Of a stretch of DNA of 23,531 nucleotides, positions 1-8,888 are shown one piece after another. Below the pieces are notes generated by a model that saw only the letters and a program-made list of their open reading frames with translations, made no database searches and was not told where the DNA came from. Position 1 is the first letter of the stretch. Every line of letters starts with the position of its first letter. The stretch covers positions 1 through 23,531 of the forward strand of contig JADNRV010000587.1 in NCBI GenBank assembly GCA_015499995.1. The letters are read 5' to 3'. Origin of the DNA: Flammula alnicola (taxonomy: Eukaryota > Basidiomycota > Agaricomycetes > Agaricales > Strophariaceae). The position numbers and the translations under genes were made by a program.

Positions 1-773
1 GTCGACTCTGGCATTGAGTGTTTCCCCGGGCCAAGTTGAAACTTGAGATAGTCCTAAATGGCGGAGGTTCTTCAATTTCGTGATAGAATCCAAAAAGCGT
101 TCGGGATCCCTAGATCCAAAGTGGAGGTACTGCATGTTGGGGGCTTGTTTCACCATGGAGTCCAAGAATAACTGCATAACGCGATGGGGATAGGTTTCCT
201 CTTCCTTCACATGAACACGAAGAAGAGAGGACGAAACAAGAAGAAGGACTTCCGAATAATAGCCTCGTCTGATACTAAGCTCGCGAAGACGGGGGAAGAA
301 TGGCTTGTGTGTCTTCTGTACGACACGCAAAAAGGCCGACCGGTATACACTGTCGGACTCCGGATGGTAGATGAGGTGGCGAACACGTCTTGCATATTTG
401 TCGAGTAAGGCCCATTCGCAATCCAGAATGGGACCATCGAGAGCCTGCAGAAGTAACCTTTAAGCAGTTTATCTAATGTAAAAAAACATGTAAATGACGA
501 ACATATCGACGTTGATTATTCTTGTCAACCACTTTAAAGGCAGACAAGAGTCTCAACAAATGTGACATCTTGTCTATTTTCCTCCACAGCAGATCCAATG
601 CCACCTCGGTAAAGGCATGGCATGTCAGGGAAAGGTTCAGCAGCGTAGAACGATGGGATTTTCCCTCAGAGTCCGTTCATCGATTTCGGTCCAGGAAATT
701 CGAGGTCATGTTGAGGTGACAAGTGGCCTAGAATTTGAAGAAAGTTATCTTGGTTCAGGAGAGCAGGGTGCAT
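1..773 (-). CDS. F-box/LRR-type protein, 5' part, truncated by window edge, frame break in exon 1
   Basis: No enzymatic role is expected; members of this basidiomycete family are thought to be substrate adaptors of SCF ubiquitin ligases. From the ATG at 773 the product reads MHPALLNQDNFLQILGHLSP, an F-box-like start, and after a break it continues LLNLSLTCHAFTEVALDLLW, the typical end of this family's F-box. An intron at 445-502 (gttcgt to ctgcag) joins the QRRY end of exon 1 to ALDGPILDCEWALLDKYARR, and LRR-like repeats follow to base 1, where the gene leaves the window. The two halves of exon 1 are in different frames: the first meets TGA at 666-668 and no GT-AG intron repairs this. That suggests a one-base frameshift, so the copy may be a pseudogene or contain a sequence error. 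Family assignment is fairly sure; the start codon is less so. Confidence 0.68.
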
Positions 774-1513
774 TGCGGACTCGTGATCCGTGGGTGACCG
801 GTGAAAGTTGGATGGGATCGTGTGCGATTCCATCTTACTTATACTTATCCTTGTACAGGGTGGCACTGTTCAGGTGGTGGCCCGCTTTACTATTCCGGCA
901 ATATATTTACTACACGGAAAGACAAATAACACCGTGACGCCCACCAAAAACAGAGTCAAACGCATGGCTACAACGCAAAAGGCTCGATTCAGGATGTGGC
1001 TGGTGGTAGAAAACATCCCTAGCTACCAGATCGCAGTAATAGATATTGAGAGAGATAGCGTTCGTGCCCGTGAAAATATTAGCGCCCATCACTTGAAAGT
1101 ATAACTCGCAAGGGACAGACCTGAATTTGGAGTAACTTATAGATTTGGTATGAAAATCCCACCGGAATTCATTCAAACGAACATTCACTCGCGCGAGCTA
1201 CGACTGTCTAGATCTTTAACGTCTCGAGCCTTGGAATTGGTTCAGGTCTAGTGTTGATCGAGATTTGCTTTGGAGGCCTCAAACTTCGCTTTTATATACT
1301 TGATCTATATCTTCTTGCTATGACACCCTCCTACACAGTTGACGCGTTGATGTGAAATGAGCAACAAATTTTGCTTCTGCAGTGTACGTGCGACACTCAC
1401 TGGCCCTGACTGCTGCAGGTCATCCAACCTAGAAACAGCGGTGCGACAGAACGGAGACGTCGTGTCACATAGCATTCCGACGGCCGACGGTAAAACAAGC
1501 CTAATATCTGGTT
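774..1513. other. Intergenic region between divergent F-box and cyclophilin-40 genes
   Basis: I see no recognisable gene here. Minus-strand frames stay open from 1188 to 910 (92 codons) and from 866 into the F-box gene, but neither product resembles a known family. The only plausible signal is a TATA-like box on the minus strand at 1289-1298. The region probably carries the divergent promoters and possibly an untranslated leader of the F-box gene. Confidence 0.4.
1289..1298 (-). promoter_or_regulatory. TATA-box-like site
   Basis: Read on the minus strand the bases are TATATAAAAG, a good TATA box. It lies 101 bp before the minus-strand ATG at 1188, which opens an unrecognised 92-codon frame, and about 520 bp before the F-box start at 773. 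Which transcript it serves is unknown. Confidence 0.35.
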
Positions 1514-1521
1514 TGACGTCA
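1514..1521. promoter_or_regulatory. CRE/ATF-like palindrome upstream of cyclophilin-40 gene
   Basis: The palindrome TGACGTCA is a perfect cAMP-response/ATF element, 253 bp upstream of the chosen cyclophilin-40 start. Fungal bZIP factors of the Atf1/CREB class bind this core. That it regulates the gene is inference from position only. Confidence 0.35.
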
Positions 1522-1773
1522 ACTCTCATTTTTGTTGAGCAGCTTGAGCTTCGCTGACCACGGGCGCGACTGCGTGCGAGCCTCGCTCCTTGGTTCCCAT
1601 TTCTAAATTGTTCCAGCGCTTTCTATGAACAGACCCATCAACGCATTACGTAACGAGCCTAAGACTGATAAATCAGGACGACCCGACCCCCGCAAAACGA
1701 GAAAGTGGACGCAAGCCCACAATCGTACATGCTACCTCCAGACGCGATTCAAGACAAACTTCAAGATTCCCAA

Positions 1774-3294
1774 ATGGCTACAGAACAGCGGCCGATCACC
1801 TTTTTCGACATCACCGTTGGCGACAAGGCTGTGGGAAGGATAGTCTTTTCGCTTTACAGCGACCTGGTGCCCAAGACAGCGGAGAACTTTCGTAAGTCGC
1901 GTTGCTTGGTATCAATCGTAAGATGAAGCTGACTTACGTGGGTTGCGAATAGGTGCCCTGTGTACTGGCGAAAAGGGAGTCGGACACTCGGGAAAACTGC
2001 TCTCCTATAAGGGATCAGGTTTCCATCGTGTAATCAAGGGGTTAGTTTTCTCAGTTTCATGAGGTAACATCCATATCTTGACATAACGCAAACGTAGTTT
2101 TATGTGCCAGGGAGGAGATTTCACTGCTGGAAATGGTTCGTTGAATCGTCGATCAGTCTTCCATCTGACTGACTAAATCATACTGCCAACAGGAACTGGC
2201 GGAGAATCGATCTACGGTGAAAAGTTTGAGGATGAAGCCTTCGCAGTCAAGCACACAAAACCATTCCTCCTTTCTATGGTGCGCACATGTATTTTAGTTC
2301 GATCAGAATAGAAATTTACAGCAGGTAGGCTAATGCTGGGCCTAACACAAACGGATCACAATTCTTCATCACCGTAGCGCCCACAGACCACCTGGATGGA
2401 AAGCATGTCGTGTTCGGAGAGGTTATCAAAGGAAAATCCATAGGTGTTTAATTTTCAAGTATCTATTCGCGCGTTTTTGGCCTCATCTATCTTATCTAGT
2501 ACGCCAAATCGAGAACTTCCCCACATCCTCGGGCGACGTGCCAACATCGCCAGTTGTCATCGCAGACTGTGGTGTACTTTCTCCGGATGACCCCTCGCTG
2601 AAAGATGACCCGGAAGCTCAAGCTGGAGATCCATATGAAGATTACCCTGTCGACGAAGATAAGGACTCCGAGAATCCGGAAATCGCGCTTCAGATCGCGA
2701 AGGCGGTGAGGGAAGTTGGAAACAAGCTTTTCAAGGAAGGAAAGACGGAGGAGGCCCTGCAGAAATATCAAAGTGAGTTTCCAGTATCTGTTCACCAAGA
2801 TTCGTCGTATCAATCAATATCCTTTGCAGAGTCCATTCGTTATCTAGATGTACACCCTGTTCTTCCTGATGGCTCGTCACCAGAACTACAAGAGAGCTTC
2901 AACGCCCTACTTGCGCCTCTCCTTCTCAATTCCGCACTTGCGGCTATCCGCTCACAACCCCAATCATCGGCGAACGCTTTGATTGCTATCAGCAGCGCTA
3001 CCCGAGCGCTCAATAACCTCACGCTAAGCAACGCGGATAAGGGTAAGTCATCCCACCCAAATCGAATGATACAAAAAGCCTAATCACGAATCGCGTCTAG
3101 CCAAAGCACTTTACCGCCGTGCAGTGGCTCATACTTACATGAAAGACGAGGATAAAGCGGAGCACGATCTCGTCGAGGCTAGCCAACTTGTCCCCGAGGA
3201 TGCCGCCATCGTGAATGAGCTGGCCAAGATTAGACAGCAGCGAAAAGAGAAGAGAGACAAGGAAAAGAAGCAGTTCAAGAAGATGTTTGCGTGA
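1774..3294 (+). CDS. CYP40: Cyclophilin-40-type peptidyl-prolyl cis-trans isomerase with C-terminal TPR domain
   Basis: Catalyses proline cis-trans isomerisation; CYP40 proteins (yeast Cpr6/Cpr7, animal PPID) are Hsp90 co-chaperones in the cytosol. Eight exons: 1774-1891, 1953-2040, 2098-2135, 2193-2278, 2329-2443, 2500-2772, 2830-3042, 3101-3294, giving 374 aa, normal for the family. The PPIase domain (about residues 5-170) shows [23 protein letters not shown] and [10 protein letters not shown]; His stands where cyclophilin A has Trp121, as usual in CYP40. Residues about 220-355 form TPR helices ([40 protein letters not shown]), followed by a basic end, KKQFKKMFA. The start was chosen at [13 protein letters not shown]; an in-frame ATG at 1705 would add 23 residues, and an out-of-frame ATG at 1625 could act as an upstream ORF. 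I see no defect. Confidence 0.95.
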
Positions 3295-3627
3295 TTTTCT
3301 TGTCATATACTCGAGTAGAATACAGAGGATAATCACCTATAGGGATTGGAGGAACCCAAAAATGTATACTAATAATGCCATGAGACTCTGTGCACGAAGC
3401 TATTATCCTGGATCCAGAATACTTATGTTTGATGAGAATGCCATTTGATTCTTTGTCACCGTAAAAATAGCGTTGCAGTCTGGCCCCCAATTACGTAGCC
3501 GCTAGTTTCCAGGAATGGAATTGATCCACTGATCCCCGACACCGCAAAGGTACACATCGTGGGTGCGTCCCGACGTCAATGTACACTTTGTGGTGTTCGC
3601 TCACACCGCTAGCTATCCTTACGTGGC
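3295..3627. other. Intergenic region: CYP40 3' end and OCRL-type gene promoter
   Basis: About 330 bp between two genes on the same strand. No open frame resembles a protein. A half CRE-like site (cgacgtcaatg) sits near 3570, about 55 bp before the next start codon. Otherwise I see nothing. Confidence 0.4.
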
Positions 3628-6600
3628 ATGACTGCTATTACTCTACTTCGAGACCTTTTGAGGTCGCCGGATGAGGCCACGGTAGTTCTGGAGGCGACTC
3701 TGGTGACTACTTCCGAGAATCAAGACGCACATAATAGACGGGTTTTGGCCGTGGTATCTCATAAGGATGATTGGGACCTTACTGAAGAAGGAAGGTGTGT
3801 GTCTAGTTGGGCTACCGAATAACTGGGAACGCTGTTTATGTGGTTCTAGTCTGTTTATTTGCAAATACAAGTCGGGTCTCAACGGGCGGCCAGACGAGCT
3901 CGATATACAGCGTGTTCTTCCAATCTATGGAGAATTCTCAATTGTTATCAGCCAGATGCGTCGTGGAACTATCGATCTTCGACCAGCGAAGTCATCGACG
4001 TCCCTATTAGAGCAACCGCGTTCTGGTGAGAAGAGCTAGACATTCTGGGATCTAATATGCAGCTGAGGTGTTTTATGCAGTCATCACTCTCACTGTGACA
4101 CCCGCAGAAGGAATCCAGGATGATATGCAGCCCCCGACGTTCTTCACCTACGATGTCCAAAGCTTGCGCAGTTTAGTTACCGAGTGCAAGCGCCTCAAAG
4201 AAGTGTCGGGTCGGTTTCCTAATCCTGCTGTCATACCAACTGATCGTTTTCTAAACGTTTCTGTTCTATAATTGGCCCCATCATCACCGTCCGCATAATA
4301 ATCCAGATGTCGATGCTAATGCTGTGGTCAACCTCGCTTCATCGACAACCCACTTCAGCTGGCTGAAGCCATATTTCGAGAAACGCATGACGATTGCTAC
4401 TCGTACGTCTTTGCTTCGTGGGCTAATAGTGGTGGATCTGCTAGAGCTTCTGTCTACCAGTGACCTCAATGCCTCAGGATTTACGCCAGGTTAATCGGCC
4501 ACTATCGGAACGCCTGTCCCCAGCATGCGCAGGACTCACGGGAGATGACCATGAAGACGCTCAAATAATAAGGGACGACTGGATTCGCGCCAAAGCTAGA
4601 GGGATGTCAAGAATAGGTCGAAGGAATTTGAGGTGAGTGTGATTTGGATATTATTTTACTCCGGGCACTGAGCGTAATGATGTGGGCGCAGCTTGCGACT
4701 GGGTACTTTCAATGTCAACGGGAAGATGCCCTCTCAGGACCTATCCGCTTGGGTGCAGAAGAACGTTAATACGGTCAAGAAAACTGCGGTTGATGATGGA
4801 TCACCATCACTCCCGCCGACGAGCAAGGTATCACCGATCTCTCTCGGGGAGGTCGTCGTGAATCCTTTTGACCGGAGTACGTTTGCCGACATCTTTTCAA
4901 ACAAAATAACGTTGATGAGCTCGATTAGTTCTTCACAAACCCAAGTCCGCTGCCTCAACCGAGGAGAAGGAAAAAGAGGAACAGTCATTACGGGTTGATA
5001 CCTCTGACCCAGATGATCCCGACATTCTCGTCCTGGGGTTTCAGGAGCTTGACCTTTCAACGGAGGCCTTGATATATTCAACTGGGACAGTCAGAGAAGA
5101 CGCGTGGTGCCTTGCCGTCATCGCTTCGTTAGGAGAAAAGGCAGTGAAATACGAAAAGGTCAATTGTCTTTCTGCGCATGTTGGAATTTTTTCATGGAAT
5201 ATCACTCTTCTTGCACATGCAGCTCGTTTCGAAGCAGTTAGTTGGGATGCTTCTTGTGATTTTCGTGAAAAAGGCACTTAAAGATTGTTTCGGAGAAATC
5301 AAAACCTCTGCTGCTGGGGCTGGCATTCTGGGCGTCATGGTTTGCTCGAACACCTTGCCACATATTCCCGTCATTAACTCCGTCGGTCATTATTTAGGGA
5401 AACAAAGGAGGCATCGCCGTCCGTTTATCCTTCACCCCTCCCGTTTCCACCGCTGCGAGGAAGCCGTCCATCCGTTCCCCAGGAGCGACGACACTCACCT
5501 TTGTGAACGCACACCTAGCTGCATTTGATGAAATGGTGGATAAGCGGAACTCGGATTTTCAGGACCTCTCGAGGAGGTTGAGCTTTGAGGGTGTCGCGCC
5601 ACGCTCCTCTTCGCCTGTGGCGGAGACCGAAGGGGGCGATGACCATGCGGTTGTGGATACGTCAATGACGTCGGCGGTGTGGCTGCCCCCGCCGTTAAGC
5701 GTGTACGAAACGGACGTGCTATTTTGGATGGTAGGTTCAATATAAGTGTTATTTTGTTTATCTACATATCTGACCACCTTCTCTATCCATATTGTTACAT
5801 AGGGAGGTGCGTATTCGACTTGATTCCGAGTTCGCGTGCTTTAATGACGTGTATGGATTAGACTTGAACTACAGAGTCGATATTCCAGACACGTCGATAA
5901 GGAGAATCCTCCGCGACGATGAATGGGAAAACGGGTCCAAGTTGAAAGCTTTACTCCGATTTGATCAAGTCAGTAAACCATGATATCGGGTATCGGTTAA
6001 TCGGCAGCATTCTTATTGCGGATTGGGCAGCTTAAGAAATCTATGGACGACAAGAAAGCGTTTGAGGGATTCCACGAGGCGCCTATTACGCACGTGCCGT
6101 ACGTCTTTCGTCTTTCCGACATGGCCGACTAGTTTGATTCCTTTTTCCTCGTAGAACGTATCGGTTTAGCCCAGGCTTGACGATGGACAAGTTGGGCTAT
6201 GATCTCAAGTAAGTGTGGGTTCGTACCGGAAGGCTCAGATGGCTGATGCGTATGTGATTTTAGGAGAAAGCCTGCGTGGACGGATCGAATCCTGTACATG
6301 CATGGACCAACATGCGAAGTAGATCAACTTTCGTACACTAGTCATCCGCAGATTAACATGAGCGATCATCGGTCTGTTGCCGCTGATTTTTCTGTGGATG
6401 TATGTTCAGTCTCATCCTCCCTCGTTAACACCTTGCTGATGTGAGAGGAATAGGTCGACGTATACGATGTAGAAATGCTTCAAGCAAACGTCCGGAAGTT
6501 GTTGACTGATGTCCAACATCTTGATGGCGAAAGCACACATGACCGGGGAGGCCTAAAGATCGATGATACCTACGTAGACTTCGAAAAGATTTCGTAAGTC

Positions 6601-8061
6601 CTTTCCTTGCATTTTCATACCGTCAATGAGACTCAATTTACCTTATGCAAAGGTATGGAATCCCAGTAGAACGGAAGATCAAGGTTCGGAATATGAGCAA
6701 GGCATGTCGGAGGAGGATCACGTTCATTGGCAATCGTTCCAAACGTTCACTCGTCTGCGCAGAGTCCGTGTGCCTTCCGATTCGTTCCCGTTCAACTCGA
6801 TTCTCCAATTTGTAAGTGACTATATGTGCATAACCCCAACACTAGTCCTTTATATCTTCTTCTAGGTCCTGAATGGTTAAATATCCATCCTATGATGGTC
6901 AGTTTTCCACTGCATTCTCCGTCTAACCGCTGACGATCTCCCAGGGGGTACTTCTTCCAGACGAGGTCACAGAGATCATCTTGAGCGCCTGCGTCGACAA
7001 TAATATTGCCTCCATTCTCAATCTGAGACCCAAAGACTTGAGCGGGACATTGATTTTGCATACAGTTATGGGGAAGGACCATTTTATATCGGTGTCAGGG
7101 GAATATCGTCAGTTTCTTCCTCTTCCTTACATCAATTTATTATCGGGAGCGCGCTAAATTACTGCGATAGAGTATACCTGTTTCGCCAACAAACTCTCCC
7201 GACTGACTCGGCTCCGAGGCTCAATAAGATCGATGGAGTCGCCCAACGACCTCCTCCCGGAGAATCACTCGATCAATGCACCCAGAGAGATAATGCGACT
7301 CATCAATTGGATGATGACGGACACTACAAACGCGGTACTGGATCATCTACTGTTCGGTCGATCTCATGTACTCACACTGGGCAGGGCGACATGTTCCTTG
7401 CTCGGGCCGACGAAAATATCGTGAAAAATATTAGAGAGGTAAGGATGGATATTTTTCTGCTCAACAAGTCGAATTGAATCTTTCTATTGCCCTAGTGTCT
7501 GGATACGGGGGTCGAGTTTCCGTATAAGCCGGAAACTTCAGACCCGCAAATACCTATTGCGTTCGCTGCCACACTACTGGAACTTTTAGAGTCTCTATCC
7601 GACGCAATAATACCTGCACCGTTGCACACGCGGTGCCTGGAGATGACCAATCGTGATGAAGCATTCGAGGTGTGTCTTACCGTGCGTTCCCTTACACGCG
7701 GTCTTAATGATCTCCATCTTAGCTTCTCGATGCCCTACCGCCAGCGTCTGTTAATGTTCGTCCTGTTTCTGATATGAAAATTGACGGTCCGCGATGCGAT
7801 CCTTACCAACAAAATATCAATAGGTCTGGATTTCTGTCACTGCCTTCTTGCATTACATCTGTCAAGCCTCCAAGAATGAAGACCAAACAGAGCGTATTGG
7901 TAAGTCTCATTCCGTAACATCCCACCTTGCAGATGGCCTGACCGCTATTCGATCCAGCGACCGTTCTCGCTCCCGTCCTTCTTCGTGACGATATCGCTTC
8001 CTTAACGCCGCCTATATCGCCCATTGGGAAGCGCAATTTCTTGTTGTACTTTATTAGTTGA
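3628..8061 (+). CDS. OCRL/INPP5B-type inositol polyphosphate 5-phosphatase with ASH and RhoGAP-like domains
   Basis: Predicted to remove the 5-phosphate from PI(4,5)P2 or PI(3,4,5)P3 on endosomal/Golgi membranes. My exon model has 25 exons, each junction kept in frame: 3628-3794, 3850-4025, 4063-4209, 4307-4402, 4461-4632, 4692-4876, 4929-5158, 5223-5339, 5398-5730, 5803-5806, 5862-5968, 6031-6098, 6155-6208, 6264-6399, 6454-6593, 6653-6701, 6763-6811, 6866-6897, 6945-7107, 7171-7334, 7385-7438, 7496-7669, 7723-7755, 7824-7899, 7958-8061 (1009 aa). Catalytic motifs in order: GTFNVNG (~256), LGFQELD (~350), GNKGG (~431), NAHLAAFD, GDLNYRV (~542), KPAWTDRILY (~620), MSDHRS (~650). An ASH-like part follows (CAFRFVPV, PEWLNIHPMMGVLLPDE, ~700-810), then a RhoGAP-like domain (PREIMRLINW to the end, ~845-1009) lacking the GIxRxSG arginine finger, as in human OCRL. 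The N-terminal 250 residues may be PH-like (inference). Oddities: a 4-nt exon, a GC-AG intron and a 37-nt intron (4026-4062). Confidence 0.93.
5803..5806 (+). other. 4-nt micro-exon (GGAG) in the 5-phosphatase gene
   Basis: The preceding exon ends with ...FWM at 5730 and the next clear exon begins AC-TTG-AAC-TAC at 5862. Joining them directly gives ATG-ACT-TGA, a stop. The four bases GGAG sit between acatag and gtgcgt, and restore M-G-D-L-N-Y, the invariant 5-phosphatase motif. Both flanking introns (5731-5802 and 5807-5861) have proper GT and AG ends, and the second has a good branch-point candidate (ttaatgac). Confidence 0.85.
6702..6762 (+). other. Probable GC-AG intron in the 5-phosphatase gene
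   Basis: Exon AAG is followed by gcatgt, and the intron would end in gcgcag after 61 nt. Removing it joins KVRNMSK to SPCAFRFVP, which fits the ASH domain. Reading through shifts the frame (61 is not a multiple of 3). The GT at 6705 would leave the wrong phase; the weaker gttcgg donor at 6684 would delete the conserved VRNMSK strand. Confidence 0.65.
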
Positions 8062-8288
8062 TTACAGGTGCGAGGGTCAATTTATATGTATCTTTGAAAC
8101 ATTCCATAGAGTGGATATTGACTGCTCCAAGTGTCGAGAAATCCGACGTCCACAAGGCACTTTGTTCTTATTATAAATACCCTATGTAGTTGTTTTGCTG
8201 GAATAGAAATACCACCTAGTTTCTTTGAGCATGAAGTCCCGACTAGATAATATTATGAAAGAAGACCATCGAACTAAATAAAATACAG

Positions 8289-8440
8289 CTAATGGACATC
8301 TCCATACTCGTGTACCCAGACCCACTCAACAACAACTCCAAGCCGCTCTATCTTAATGCTTCCCTGGTGACCGGTCAACGTTTCAACGCCGAAGTCCAGC
8401 ACGGCAAGAGGGACCATCGAGCGACCGCAGAGATCCTCAG
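8289..8440 (-). pseudogene. 3' terminal remnant of an F-box family gene
   Basis: From an acceptor-like tctaatctag the minus strand reads EDLCGRSMVPLAVLDFG and then GSIKIERLGVVVEWVW, stopping at TAG 8289-8291. It aligns with the C-terminal end of the F-box copies at 12284 and 19464 (EDLLNLLRQRAEMGVPIGTV, GKIEQLGVLVDLEEP). The similarity goes on past the stop: tagctgtattttattt here against taggtgtattttactt there, then tcttct..ataat in both. Recognisable upstream exons are missing, so this is a remnant; the frame 8603-8820 (LAEFVEQRTLEPFANLKRI) could be an older LRR piece of it. Confidence 0.55.
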
Positions 8441-8888
8441 CTAGATTAGATTAGATAGGATCAGAGGCTGTGCATTTCCGTAGATAGATGCCAGCGGAAC
8501 TCATGGTTGAATCACACCTCAAGGCCTCACCGGCACCTCTTGCCTGCGACGCTATACGTATTACTACACGGCGTGCTCGACGCACATCCAAGCCCACGCT
8601 TCCTAGATTCCAGCCAGATTGGACTGCTCCAACGGCATCTTCCAATTCTTCCAACGGGTTATCAGTGTGGCTTTGTTTGTACTGACAGGCAAGTGCAGGC
8701 AAGGTGGACGCATTGGCAAATGAATTCTTTTCAAGTTTGCAAATGGTTCAAGGGTCCTTTGTTCGACAAACTCCGCAAGCGACTGGATGCTGGTGGTCTC
8801 TGCCTTCGTTAATACCCTAGAAAACATGTTGAAATCGGCAGGAATCTTTCTTTCTTTCCTCCACCACCAAATTCCCCAGTAGGCAAAT
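8441..8888. other. Upstream region of the GH5 glucanase gene
   Basis: Minus-strand frames here are open but not recognisable beyond a weak LRR-like stretch (8603-8820). A pyrimidine-rich tract (ctttctttctttcctcc, about 8847-8863) lies just before the glucanase ATG, as is common at fungal transcription starts. No TATA box is obvious. Confidence 0.35.

Noticed and set aside
910..1188. 92-codon minus-strand frame downstream of a TATA-like box
   Set aside because: No family similarity and no supporting splice or codon signal; kept only as a note in the intergenic entry.
4734..5081. 115-codon minus-strand frame in the 5-phosphatase gene
   Set aside because: Opposite strand of exons 6-7, which hold conserved catalytic motifs.
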